32,515 nt of DNA from Lachnospiraceae bacterium. GTDB lineage: Bacteria > Bacillota > Clostridia > Lachnospirales > Lachnospiraceae. Both the position numbers and the translations under genes were made by a program. Numbering within the stretch: the stretch's first letter is position 1; each line of letters starts with the position of its first letter. Under the pieces are notes generated by a model that did not search any database, was not told the DNA's origin, and was given only the letters and a program-made list of their open reading frames with translations. The stretch is taken from positions 1 through 32,515 of the forward strand of contig JAILQX010000003.1 of assembly GCA_024698705.1 (NCBI GenBank), read 5' to 3'. Shown piece by piece: positions 7,660 through 15,557 of this stretch.

Positions 7660-9197
7660 ATCTATTGTCCCCAAAGGAAGATGTCAAATACAATCAGTTA
7701 TATGAGCCTGCATGGAACGATCTTGGGATAGATGCGCTGATCGATATGATAACCTCTCTCGATATAAATAAGCAGATCATCCGGAAGGTATTTAACAGTA
7801 TCCCGACAGATACAGAGACCATAATTTACAGACAGGAAATATTCAGGGATCTGTTCGATGATCCCGACATGTGCCGTGACATGAAGGCGGTTCTGGAGAA
7901 TCTGGATGTGCTTTTGGAATATGACAGCCATAAGCAGTTCGGACTGATCAAAAAATCCAGTATCTGGGATCTTATCAGTTACATGGAAGAGATGGATGTG
8001 TATGTTAAGGTCATAGAAGGCCTGAATGCACTGTTTGGTAAATATGAGGTGAAGTCCGCAGGATTGAACGAGGTGAAGAAGAGAGTGGAAAATGCGACCA
8101 CCACGGACGATCTTGATGATATCAAAGAAGTCATTGCCAGACTTAAGGTGGATCTGTCACAGGTTAAGAGCGTAACTATGACGATAAATCTTTCGACCGA
8201 CATGTTTCCCGAAGGAGTCGTAATACATAATTTTAATAATTTCCAATACAATCCGAACTATACGAGCAGGGCTCAGGGACATTTTGACATGCGCAGCAGA
8301 GCGGATCAGACCGTTATGAGGTATCTGACACAGGATCTAGAAAAGGAGCTTGCAAAGGAATTGAGGAGGACCAAGAAGGCATTTAAGGAATATCTCAGTC
8401 TTGACGGTTTTTTTCTTTTGGATCTTATAGACGATCTTAGATACTATCTGCTAATGGTTGATTTTGCGACCGGACTTTCTTCCAAAGGAAACAGAATATG
8501 CATCCCGAAGATAGTTACGGACAACGGGTCACTGACCATAAAGAATCTTTACAATATCCGTCTGACGGAAGATAAAGACATAAATATAATAAAAAATGAT
8601 TTTGCTTTTAAGGAAGATGAGAGACTGTTCATACTTACGGGGCCGAACAGAGGCGGTAAGACAATTTTGTCGCAGGCTGTGGGTCTTTCGCTGCTGATGG
8701 CGGCGCAGGGATTGTTTGTCACAGCCGACAGCTACGAAGGCTTTGTATTTGATCAGATATTTACGCATTTCCCCGCAGATGAACAGGAAACGTTGGGCTA
8801 CGGACGGCTCGGTGAGGAAGCGATACGTATAAAGAATATAGTGAAGAACGCTGACGATCATTCGCTGTTATTGCTAAATGAAACTTATTCATCGACATAT
8901 TCGACGGACGGTGCATATCTGGCGGAGGATCTGATACGCCTTCTCAAAAATAAAAACATACCTATGATCTACAATACGCATTTGCTTGAACTGGCTCATA
9001 AGACGGACCTGATGGACAAATGGGAAGGTATAAGCAAAGTCGTAAGCATCACGATGGAACTTAAAGACAATGTCAACACCTTTAGGCTGCTCAGAGATGT
9101 GCCTGACGATAATTCACATGCACGTAACATAGCGACCATGTACGGGATCACATACGAACAGATGCTGGAAGACACGGATCAAAGTGAGGAGAAGTAA
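7656..9197 (+). CDS. MutS-like ATPase (lacks mismatch-binding domain)
   Basis: A 513-residue protein with a MutS-type helical core/lever (about residues 20-300) and a C-terminal MutS domain V ATPase. The Walker A motif GPNRGGKT is at 329-336. The Walker B region reads LLLLNETYSS, with Asn408-Glu409 where canonical MutS has Asp-Glu; this substitution is, as far as I recall, common in this short MutS-like group. There is no N-terminal mismatch-recognition domain, so classic mismatch repair is unlikely. A role in DNA or RNA structure handling is inferred only from the fold. It sits between a membrane protein (overlapping) and a lipoprotein that starts at the base after its stop. Confidence 0.8.
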   Translation: MNLLSPKEDVKYNQLYEPAWNDLGIDALIDMITSLDINKQIIRKVFNSIPTDTETIIYRQEIFRDLFDDPDMCRDMKAVLENLDVLLEYDSHKQFGLIKKSSIWDLISYMEEMDVYVKVIEGLNALFGKYEVKSAGLNEVKKRVENATTTDDLDDIKEVIARLKVDLSQVKSVTMTINLSTDMFPEGVVIHNFNNFQYNPNYTSRAQGHFDMRSRADQTVMRYLTQDLEKELAKELRRTKKAFKEYLSLDGFFLLDLIDDLRYYLLMVDFATGLSSKGNRICIPKIVTDNGSLTIKNLYNIRLTEDKDINIIKNDFAFKEDERLFILTGPNRGGKTILSQAVGLSLLMAAQGLFVTADSYEGFVFDQIFTHFPADEQETLGYGRLGEEAIRIKNIVKNADDHSLLLLNETYSSTYSTDGAYLAEDLIRLLKNKNIPMIYNTHLLELAHKTDLMDKWEGISKVVSITMELKDNVNTFRLLRDVPDDNSHARNIATMYGITYEQMLEDTDQSEEK

Positions 9198-10259
9198 ATG
9201 AAAAAACCGAAATTAAAACTTATCATGACGGTTTTCATGTGCATTCTGTTATCACTGAGTCTTGCCGGATGTGAAAAAGAGATAGATATGGATGAAGAGG
9301 GGGAAGAAGTGTTCAAGCCGGGGAATAAGAAAGATGACGATGAGTTAATCTGCGGAGGAAGAACCACCAAAATAGATGATAAGGCTCCAAAGGAGATAAA
9401 GAGCAAAGATATCACCGAGTTTTCTGCGAGCTTTTCGCTTAACGGTGACTGGCAGGCGGAGGATCCGAGGAACAGGGACTGGAGAGCGTTTACATTTACC
9501 GTAAAAGCCGATGAAAACGGTGATCTCATCGCCTGTGAGGAAACAGACGGTGTCTCAATGCCCGCTGATGAGAAGCTTCTTACCGGACTTCAGGAAGCGA
9601 TAGACAAAAATGATCTTGTAAAGCGCAACGGTGTCTACGATGTGACGGCAGGTTTGCCGCCCGAATATCAGAGATGCGATATGGAGGTCACATACAGATC
9701 CGGAGAAGTGCTGTATTTTGCCGAAGATAACAATCCGTTGGGAAAATGGCAGAGAGATATATGCAAGGTATTTATGGACTGGTTTGCGGATAACGGCAAT
9801 GATTTCCTCCTTCCGCCTTTGGAAACTTCAAAGATCAGCCGTATAGATATTACATTCAGGGAAGGTAGCATTATAAAGTGGTATAGCGGTATCACGGTTG
9901 ACGATAATGATGCGATAGACGGAGAAACCTATCTGTTTGGAAGAAGCGTTTATGATTATGACACCAAAAGCTCGGTCAGCGATGATTATGTAAAATTTCC
10001 GAAGGACTACTACGACCGCATTACGGAAATATTGTCAAAGTACAGAATTAGTCAGTATAAAGACGTCCCGCCCTATGCAAATTGGAGACAGGATGAGTTT
10101 GACAGCGACCCGGATTCGGACGATCTGAAACTGGAGATATACATCGAATACGAAGACGGGAGCATACTCAATATAAGGACCTCAAAACAGTTTGTGTTTG
10201 ATGAAATCAGACCTATATTGGATGAGGTGCTGGAGTATCAGGATTCGTTGTTTGAGTAA
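9198..10259 (+). CDS. lipoprotein of unknown function
   Basis: A 353-residue exported lipoprotein. Residues 1-8 are basic, 9-22 hydrophobic, and the lipobox LAGC ends at Cys25, which would be lipidated. After it comes an acidic linker (about 28-50), then two roughly similar beta-rich halves, each with a start such as ITEFSASFSLNGDW (near 72) or ISRIDITFREGS (near 213) and a later D-G-S/E-V-L strand. It begins directly after the MutS-like stop codon, with GAGGAGAAG as its ribosome binding site inside that gene. I do not recognise the family. Confidence 0.75.
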   Translation: MKKPKLKLIMTVFMCILLSLSLAGCEKEIDMDEEGEEVFKPGNKKDDDELICGGRTTKIDDKAPKEIKSKDITEFSASFSLNGDWQAEDPRNRDWRAFTFTVKADENGDLIACEETDGVSMPADEKLLTGLQEAIDKNDLVKRNGVYDVTAGLPPEYQRCDMEVTYRSGEVLYFAEDNNPLGKWQRDICKVFMDWFADNGNDFLLPPLETSKISRIDITFREGSIIKWYSGITVDDNDAIDGETYLFGRSVYDYDTKSSVSDDYVKFPKDYYDRITEILSKYRISQYKDVPPYANWRQDEFDSDPDSDDLKLEIYIEYEDGSILNIRTSKQFVFDEIRPILDEVLEYQDSLFE

Positions 10260-10342
10260 TTTCGGGGAGAACTGTTGAATGATTGTTTACAGAAATATCA
10301 TATACGGGTTGTTTTTATGACCCTGTGCGATCTGGTTATATC

Positions 10343-10366
10343 AAAATATCGAAAACTGGATATTTT
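10343..10366. repeat. AT-rich inverted repeat upstream of pyridoxamine kinase
   Basis: AAAATATC (10343-10350) and GATATTTT (10359-10366) are perfect 8-bp inverted copies around an 8-base spacer. It could be a weak terminator of the lipoprotein gene or an operator for the next gene. Confidence 0.4.
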
Positions 10367-10427
10367 CTAATACCAAATTCGGGTATACACTCCTTTTAAG
10401 ATAAACGAGCTTATAGGAGAAAAAATT

Positions 10428-11258
10428 ATGAAACGTATACTTACCATTCAGGACATATCCTGCCTAGGAAAGTGCTCTGTAACAGTTGCACTTCCTGTTA
10501 TATCAGCTATGGGTGTTGAAACGGTCATACTTCCCACGGCTGTACTTTCAACACATACCATGTTTAAGGATTTTACCGTTAAGGATCTTACGGATCAGCT
10601 GATCCCGATCACTGAGCACTGGAAGAGCCAGGGCGTAAAGTTTGACGGTATTTATACAGGATATCTCGGTTCTGCGGAAGAGATAGAGATCGCAAAGAAG
10701 ATATTTGATGAGTTTGGCGGAGACGATACACTTATATTTATAGATCCGGTCATGGCGGATAACGGTAAGCTCTATCCTGCGTTTGACCTTGAATATGCCA
10801 AGCTGAACGCATCACTCTGCGGCAAGGCCGACATCATCGTTCCGAATATCACTGAAGCATGCTTCATGACTGATACCGAATACAAAGAGGCTTATGATGA
10901 GTCATACATCCTTACATTGCTTGAAAAACTTTCAAAGCTTGGTGCAAAGAAGGTTGTCCTTACAGGTGTATCTCTTTCGGAAGGCAAGACGGGTGTATAC
11001 GGACTCGATACGGTCACAGGTGAGAAGATCGTATATCAGAACGACAGGGTTGATGCTTCTTATCACGGTACAGGTGATATATTTGCAAGTGTCTGCGTGG
11101 GTGGATTGATGAGAGGATTGTCATTGTATGACACCTTCAAGCTTGCAGCCGATTATACAGCGGATACCATAAGAGAGACTCTCAAGAACCCTGCTGAGCC
11201 ATGGTACGGCGTTGACTTCGAAGCAACATTGCCGAAGCTTATCAAGGCGTTGGATTAA
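10428..11258 (+). CDS. pdxY: pyridoxamine/pyridoxal kinase
   Basis: A 276-residue ribokinase-fold enzyme of the pyridoxamine kinase group, which phosphorylates B6 vitamers in salvage of pyridoxal phosphate. The opening RILTIQDISCLGKCS, the LPTAVLSTHT stretch near residues 35-44, YTGYLGS near 76-82, and the GTGD anion-hole motif at 214-217 (Asp217 as catalytic base) support this. It is shorter than E. coli PdxY, but this is usual in Clostridia. AGGAGA lies 8 bases before the ATG. It is a single gene with a terminator right behind it. The symbol pdxY is by family; pdxK is an alternative name. Confidence 0.85.
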   Translation: MKRILTIQDISCLGKCSVTVALPVISAMGVETVILPTAVLSTHTMFKDFTVKDLTDQLIPITEHWKSQGVKFDGIYTGYLGSAEEIEIAKKIFDEFGGDDTLIFIDPVMADNGKLYPAFDLEYAKLNASLCGKADIIVPNITEACFMTDTEYKEAYDESYILTLLEKLSKLGAKKVVLTGVSLSEGKTGVYGLDTVTGEKIVYQNDRVDASYHGTGDIFASVCVGGLMRGLSLYDTFKLAADYTADTIRETLKNPAEPWYGVDFEATLPKLIKALD

Positions 11259-11290
11259 GATAGTATTATCAGCTGAATAAAAAAACGAAT

Positions 11291-11348
11291 GACAGCCGAC
11301 AATATCAGGTGGCGGAAAACGCTGAATATTATTGGCTGTTATTTTTTA
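11291..11348 (+). terminator. terminator of pyridoxamine kinase gene
   Basis: A long imperfect hairpin: ACAGCCGACAATAT (from 11292) pairs with the copy ending ATTATTGGCTGT at 11339, and is followed by TATTTTTTATA. Confidence 0.8.
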
Positions 11349-11436
11349 TATAGCCAAAAGTTTATGTTTAAAAAGAGAAGCATCAGGATGTTGGGTTTAC
11401 ATAATATAGTTAATTTTGCGATGACTCATCAGATAG

Positions 11437-11617
11437 ACAGAAAAAATAAGCAATATTGTAATTTTATCTGTTAAAAAGCCTATGTTGAAATAAAGATCAA
11501 TCATACCAAACAGATAAAACAAGTAAAAAACAATATTTATCTGTCCTGAGAGTTTACATAATGTCAATTTAAATCACTTTTTACAGATAAATCACGTTGA
11601 TTCAGAAATTTATCTGT
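11437..11617. repeat. three 35-bp dyads with exact 73-bp period
   Basis: Elements at 11437-11471, 11510-11544 and 11583-11617 each follow ACAGATAAA-N17-TTTATCTGT; the first has one change in the left arm and weaker inner pairing. Starts are exactly 73 bp apart, and the 38-bp stretches between them are unrelated. The 17-bp centres are only loosely alike. The array lies 39 bp before the -35 box of the TSCPD gene promoter. Seventy-three bp is close to seven DNA turns. It could be a phased operator array or a decayed tandem intergenic repeat. The rest of the 11259-11735 gap holds the terminator, an 11-bp direct repeat (GTTTACATAAT at 11395 and 11552) and the promoter. Confidence 0.8.
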
Positions 11618-11656
11618 CCCACCCCCAAAACACCACGCTTCACTCATTAAATCGGA

Positions 11657-11685
11657 TTGACAATATAAACTTATGATGCTATTAT
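11657..11685 (+). promoter_or_regulatory. strong promoter of the TSCPD gene
   Basis: TTGACA (11657-11662) and TATTAT (11680-11685) are spaced by 17 bp, a near-consensus vegetative promoter. It gives a 5' UTR of about 45 bases. Confidence 0.8.
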
Positions 11686-11735
11686 CAGAAAAATATTTAT
11701 GAACATTTCATGCGGAAAGGACAGGGTTAGAATAT

Positions 11736-11990
11736 ATGGAACACGTTAGATTCAGTCCAAAGGGTGTCTGTTCAATGCAGGTAGATTTTGATATTGAAGA
11801 AGGCAAATTACACAATGTTGTATTTATGGGCGGATGCAACGGCAACCTTAAAGCGATAGGCAGGCTCGTAGAAGGTCACGACGCAAAAGAGATCGCAGAT
11901 ATCCTCAGGGGCAACAACTGCGGTATGAGAGGTACTTCATGTGCCGACCAGTTTGCGAAAGCGATCGATCAGTATATGGCAAAGGCATGA
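11736..11990 (+). CDS. TSCPD domain protein, TIGR03905 family
   Basis: An 84-residue protein consisting of one TSCPD domain, the small domain also found at the end of B12-dependent ribonucleotide reductases. It has the family pattern GVCSMQV near residues 11-17, GGCNGNL near 32-38, C-G at 62-63, and GTSCADQ near 66-72; four conserved cysteines suggest metal or redox chemistry. The length matches TIGR03905. The gene is single, with its own strong promoter and the upstream dyad array. Its biochemical function is not established. Confidence 0.88.
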   Translation: MEHVRFSPKGVCSMQVDFDIEEGKLHNVVFMGGCNGNLKAIGRLVEGHDAKEIADILRGNNCGMRGTSCADQFAKAIDQYMAKA

Positions 11991-12073
11991 AAATGCGAAA
12001 GTAACGGGCTGGTATATTAAAAAGCAGGAAAACGAAAGACCTTTAGATGAATACAGGGCTAAATGTAAGTAAG

Positions 12074-12118
12074 AGGGCATCAACCGCAAAAGCGAGGGGT
12101 GCCTTATTTAATTAGTTT
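12074..12118 (+). terminator. probable terminator after the TSCPD gene
   Basis: AGGGCATC (12074-12081) pairs with GGTGCCTT (12098-12105) with two G-U pairs and an inner CC/GG extension. A T-rich tail follows. Confidence 0.55.
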
Positions 12119-12132
12119 TTATAAGCAAATGA

Positions 12133-12161
12133 TGGAAAACAACACCGAAAAATGCTAGTAT
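12133..12161 (+). promoter_or_regulatory. extended -10 promoter, possibly giving a leaderless mRNA
   Basis: TGGAAA (12133-12138), 17 bp, then TAGTAT (12156-12161) preceded by TGC, an extended -10 element. Initiation about 7 bp downstream would fall on the A of the ATG at 12168. Confidence 0.45.
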
Positions 12162-12167
12162 ATCCTT

Positions 12168-12905
12168 ATGTTGGTAGAAAATGGTGAATGGGTCATGTAT
12201 GGAGTTGAGGAGGACGATCCCTGCTGCATCCATACAGTTGATGAACTGGTCAATTACATAAATAAAGCAGGATTCCTTCCGCTTTTCCGTAATGAGATCC
12301 CGGGATTTTCGGTTGAGGAAAGGACTGTGCCTTATCACTGGTGGAGTGAAGATGCAAAAAAGGATCCATGGAAATGGAGAGAGATCATTGCGGGCAGAGG
12401 AGATATAGCTTACGGCAAATTCTTTAACCGCAAAGCAGGCTTTATCTCGAAGGAGTGGTTTCCTTACCTGGCCAATATCAGAAGAGACGGATATGACTTC
12501 GATGCGCTCTGGGACGATGAGAAGGCCACAAGGAGAGAGAAGAAGATCATGGATCTGTTTGATGATGATACCGAACTATTCTCATATGAGGTCAAAGAGA
12601 AAGCCGGATTTTACAAAGGCGGAGAAAAGAATTTTGAAGGCGTGGCATGTGACCTGCAGATGAAGACCTATCTGTGTGCAAGAGATTTCAGGCAAAGGAC
12701 AAATAAGCGCGGCGAAAAATACGGCTGGGCCATTGCCGTTTATTCGAAGCCGGAGCATTTGTGGGGTTATGAGCATGTAACAAAAGCATATAAAGAAGAG
12801 CCGGAAAAAAGCGCAGAGCGTATCAGAAAGTTTATCACAGGTAATTTTGATGTTACCGATGAAAAGCTGATAAGAAAAGTGCTTGGAATAAAGAAATTTG
12901 TATAG
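12168..12905 (+). CDS. AlkZ-related protein of unknown function
   Basis: A 245-residue soluble protein rich in Trp and charged residues. I recall close relatives in Clostridia annotated as AlkZ-related, after the AlkZ/YcaQ DNA glycosylases. Recognisable conserved blocks are GFLPLF near 35-40, the WWSEDAKKDPWKWREII run near 58-74, AYGKFFNRKAGFIS near 81-94, and KAGFYKGGEKNFEG near 145-158. I cannot identify the QxQ catalytic motif of true AlkZ, so glycosylase activity is doubtful. The ATG at 12168 has no ribosome binding site and may head a leaderless message; otherwise translation could begin at the Met at 12195. The gene ends 35 bp before epsC. Confidence 0.6.
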   Translation: MLVENGEWVMYGVEEDDPCCIHTVDELVNYINKAGFLPLFRNEIPGFSVEERTVPYHWWSEDAKKDPWKWREIIAGRGDIAYGKFFNRKAGFISKEWFPYLANIRRDGYDFDALWDDEKATRREKKIMDLFDDDTELFSYEVKEKAGFYKGGEKNFEGVACDLQMKTYLCARDFRQRTNKRGEKYGWAIAVYSKPEHLWGYEHVTKAYKEEPEKSAERIRKFITGNFDVTDEKLIRKVLGIKKFV

Positions 12906-12940
12906 AATACGGGATTTATCCGTTTACAGGAGAATATATC

Positions 12941-13876
12941 ATGACGCAAAAAGACAAAAATACCATACTTGACGATCTTGCGGGAGAACTCAATAAGAAC
13001 TACGAAGAAGTCGATCTTCTCAATGCCTACGGCAAGAGAAAGCTTCCGGACAGGGACCGCATCATAGTCATAATCAAGGCCATCAGGAGATTGATGTTCC
13101 CCGGATATTTCGGGCAGGTCGCATTTGAAAAGACCACATCGCATTATTTTGCGGGTGAGATGCTCAGCTCGATAATAGAGGAGCTTAAAAAGCAGATAGT
13201 CATCGCACTCAATTATTACAATACGGACGAAGCGAACGATCAGAACGTACCGGATGAGGCGGAGAAGATATGCTATGATTTCGCATCAACATTTCCCGAT
13301 GTGCAGAGGATACTTCTTACGGATATCCAGGCGGGATTTGACGGGGATCCGGCGGCGAAGAGTAAGGAAGCTATCATATTTTCATATCCCGGCTTCAATG
13401 CGATATTTGTCTACAGGATCGCACATGAACTTTACAAGCTCAAGGTGCCGTTCATACCGCGTATCATGACCGAGTATGCGCATTCGAGAACAGGTATTGA
13501 TATCAACCCGGGTGCCACGATAGGCGAGTATTTCTTTATCGATCACGGTACGGGTGTTGTTATCGGTGAGACCACAGAAATAGGCAATAACGTGAAGATA
13601 TATCAGGGCGTTACGCTGGGTGCCCTTTCAACGAGACAGGGACAGCTGCTTTCGGAGGTAAAGCGTCATCCCACGATCAGGGATAATGTTACAATATATG
13701 CAAATGCATCAGTTCTCGGCGGCGAAACGGTCATTGGCGCAAATTCAACGATCGGCGGCAGTGCATTCATCACGGAATCGGTACCGCCCAATACACGCGT
13801 CAGCGTCAAGAAACCCGAACTTTCATTTAAGGGTGATGAAAATAACAAAGTTTACATGTTTGACTGGGTCATATAG
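12941..13876 (+). CDS. epsC: serine O-acetyltransferase, EpsC/CysE type
   Basis: A 311-residue serine acetyltransferase making O-acetylserine from serine and acetyl-CoA, the first step of cysteine synthesis. The N-terminal ~170 residues form the helical domain of the EpsC group; residues about 180-290 form the left-handed beta helix with hexapeptide repeats. Active-site residues are visible: His181 in EYAHSRTGIDI and Asp201-His202 in DHGTG. The C-terminal tail extends about 30 residues past the beta helix. AGGAGA precedes the ATG. A GNAT gene follows 27 bp later and is probably cotranscribed. No cysK is in the window. Confidence 0.9.
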   Translation: MTQKDKNTILDDLAGELNKNYEEVDLLNAYGKRKLPDRDRIIVIIKAIRRLMFPGYFGQVAFEKTTSHYFAGEMLSSIIEELKKQIVIALNYYNTDEANDQNVPDEAEKICYDFASTFPDVQRILLTDIQAGFDGDPAAKSKEAIIFSYPGFNAIFVYRIAHELYKLKVPFIPRIMTEYAHSRTGIDINPGATIGEYFFIDHGTGVVIGETTEIGNNVKIYQGVTLGALSTRQGQLLSEVKRHPTIRDNVTIYANASVLGGETVIGANSTIGGSAFITESVPPNTRVSVKKPELSFKGDENNKVYMFDWVI

Positions 13877-13903
13877 CCGGGGAGCGTGGTTTGAGGAGTG
13901 TAT

Positions 13904-14371
13904 ATGGAAATAAGAAGAGCCGGAGCAGCAGATCTGGAAGGGGTTAAGAAACTTCTGGATCAGGTCAATCTTGTGCATCACATAGGAAGACCGGATCTGT
14001 TTAAAAAAGCAAGAAAATATTCGGATGAGCAGATACTTGAGATATTTGAGGACGACAGCAGACCTGTTTTTGCTGCTGTCGATGAAAATGACAGGGTGCT
14101 CGGATATGCTTTCTGCGAACATATAGAACATAAAAATGAGCAGATGCTGGCAGATATAAAAACGCTTTACATTGATGACATCTGTGTCGATGAAGAGATG
14201 AGAGGCAAACATATAGGTACGGAGATATATGAGTATGTAAAAAAATATGCCGTATCCAGGGACTGTCATAACATAACGTTAAATGTTTGGTCGCTCAATC
14301 CCGCGGCTTGCGCATTTTATAAAAGTCTGGGTATGGAGGTTCAGAAATACGGAATGGAAACCATTCTGTGA
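13904..14371 (+). CDS. GNAT family N-acetyltransferase
   Basis: A 155-residue acetyltransferase of the GNAT fold. The acetyl-CoA-binding motif is clear: IDDICVDEEMRGKHIGTEI around residues 92-110 with the R-G-x-x-I-G turn, and NPAACAFYKSLGM near 136-148 (the typical A-x-x-FYxxxGF motif). The acceptor substrate is unknown. The ATG at 13904 is preferred over an upstream GTG at 13898 because GAGGAG (13893-13898) is correctly spaced from 13904. It is downstream of epsC on the same strand. Confidence 0.88.
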   Translation: MEIRRAGAADLEGVKKLLDQVNLVHHIGRPDLFKKARKYSDEQILEIFEDDSRPVFAAVDENDRVLGYAFCEHIEHKNEQMLADIKTLYIDDICVDEEMRGKHIGTEIYEYVKKYAVSRDCHNITLNVWSLNPAACAFYKSLGMEVQKYGMETIL

Positions 14372-14450
14372 TCCTGACGAAAAAACAGATCATATCCTGA
14401 CGAAAAAACAGATTATTTCGGGAACGTAAAAAACTTTTCGGACACGTAAA
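14371..14450 (+). repeat. paired short tandem duplications upstream of the pyrB promoter
   Basis: A 20-bp unit beginning ATCCTGACG and ending ACAGAT occurs at 14371-14390 and again at 14394-14413 (period 23). Directly after, TTCGGGAACGTAAA (14417) and TTCGGACACGTAAA (14437) form a second pair (period 20). The ACAGAT core is shared with the dyad array at 11437-11617. They lie just upstream of the pyrB promoter. Confidence 0.7.
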
Positions 14451-14462
14451 TATAAATTAATG

Positions 14463-14491
14463 TTGCATATAACAACTATATATGGTATGAT
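14463..14491 (+). promoter_or_regulatory. promoter of pyrBI leader
   Basis: TTGCAT (14463-14468) and TATGAT (14486-14491) are spaced by 17 bp. Transcription would begin near 14498, about 18 bases before the leader-peptide start codon. Confidence 0.75.
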
Positions 14492-14515
14492 GTCGAAGAA
14501 ATCGGAGGATATATT

Positions 14516-14566
14516 GTGAGAGAGCATGGTTTGGTGTCCTACAATTTCATAGATAAAGATTCTTAA
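14516..14566 (+). CDS. pyrL: pyrB leader peptide, 16 aa
   Basis: A GTG-started 16-codon ORF (MREHGLVSYNFIDKDS) with a good GGAGG site at 14504-14508, 7 bases before the start. Its TAA stop (14564-14566) overlaps the first bases of the terminator stem. In E. coli pyrBI, a ribosome closely following RNA polymerase through a leader ORF blocks the terminator when UTP is low; this layout fits the same logic. Sequence similarity to E. coli PyrL is not evident, so the name is by position and role. Confidence 0.55.
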   Translation: MREHGLVSYNFIDKDS

Positions 14567-14598
14567 CGGTGGGAATATTATTTTCTCACCGTTTTTTT
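14565..14598 (+). terminator. attenuator terminator before pyrB
   Basis: AACGGTGGGAA (14565-14575) pairs with TTCTCACCGTT (14583-14593), with one mismatched pair, and runs into a seven-T tract. It lies between the leader peptide and pyrB, so readthrough is needed for pyrB expression. I see no PyrR-binding consensus in the leader. Confidence 0.85.
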
Positions 14599-14632
14599 AG
14601 GTTATTTAATCAATTCAAAGGAGGAGAGAGAT

Positions 14633-15556
14633 ATGCGACATCTGATGAATCCGCTGGATTTTTCGGTGGAGGAGCTTGACAGCCTGTTTGACCTGGCTGA
14701 AGATATGATGAAGGATCCTGCTAAATACGCCGATGTATGCCACGGCAAGAAACTTGCTACATGCTTCTATGAGCCCAGTACAAGGACGAGGCTGAGCTTT
14801 GAGGCGGCCATGATGAATCTCGGAGGTAACGTTCTCGGTTTTTCTTCGGCCGATTCATCTTCTGCGGCAAAGGGCGAGAGCGTATCCGATACGATAAGGG
14901 TCATAAGCTGTTACGCCGATATATGCGCCATGAGACATCCGAAGGAAGGTGCCCCGATGGTAGCGGCGGGCAAGTCACTCATACCGGTCATCAATGCAGG
15001 AGACGGCGGACATCAACATCCCACACAGACACTTACGGACCTTCTGACGATAAGGAGTCTGAAGGGGAGGCTCGGAAGCTTTACGATCGGGCTTTGCGGA
15101 GACCTGAAATTCGGACGTACGGTCCATTCGCTGATCGAAGCTTTGTGTAGATACAAGGATATCAATTTCATATTTATCTCTCCGGAAGAACTCAGGGTTC
15201 CCGATTATGTTACGGAGATGTTAAAGAGCAGGAACATAAGCTTTAAGGAAGTCATAAGCCTCGAGGAAGTCATGCCGGAGCTGGATCTCCTCTATATGAC
15301 AAGAGTCCAGAGAGAGAGATTCTTCAATGAAGAGGACTATATAAGACTCAAGGATTTCTATATACTCACCAAGGAAAAGATGGAACTGGCAAAGGAAGAT
15401 ATGCTTGTTCTCCATCCCCTGCCGAGGGTAAACGAGATCAGCGTGGAAATAGATTCGGACCCGAGGGCCGCTTATTTCAAGCAGGCGAACTACGGTGTGT
15501 ACGTAAGGATGGCGCTTATATATACATTGCTGGAACTGGGTAAAAAGGAGGCTTAG
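14633..15556 (+). CDS. pyrB: aspartate carbamoyltransferase catalytic chain
   Basis: A 307-residue enzyme joining carbamoyl phosphate and aspartate in the second step of pyrimidine synthesis. Carbamoyl-phosphate-binding residues STRTR are at 49-53; the [12 protein letters not shown] block is near 128-139; HPLPRVNEI is near 260-268. Length is normal. AAAGGAGG precedes the ATG. The regulatory-chain gene pyrI begins two bases after the stop codon, so the product is expected to be the allosteric B-type holoenzyme. Expression is probably controlled by the upstream attenuator. Confidence 0.97.
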   Translation: MRHLMNPLDFSVEELDSLFDLAEDMMKDPAKYADVCHGKKLATCFYEPSTRTRLSFEAAMMNLGGNVLGFSSADSSSAAKGESVSDTIRVISCYADICAMRHPKEGAPMVAAGKSLIPVINAGDGGHQHPTQTLTDLLTIRSLKGRLGSFTIGLCGDLKFGRTVHSLIEALCRYKDINFIFISPEELRVPDYVTEMLKSRNISFKEVISLEEVMPELDLLYMTRVQRERFFNEEDYIRLKDFYILTKEKMELAKEDMLVLHPLPRVNEISVEIDSDPRAAYFKQANYGVYVRMALIYTLLELGKKEA

Positions 15557-15557
15557 T

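Noticed and set aside
11289-11474. 61-codon plus-strand ORF in the intergenic region
   Set aside because: It starts inside a terminator hairpin, has no ribosome binding site and runs into the dyad array; composition looks non-coding.
11437-11617. CRISPR array (35-bp repeats with 38-bp spacers)
   Set aside because: The period is regular, but only the 9-bp arms are conserved; the 17-bp centres differ between copies, there are only three units, and no cas gene is in the window.
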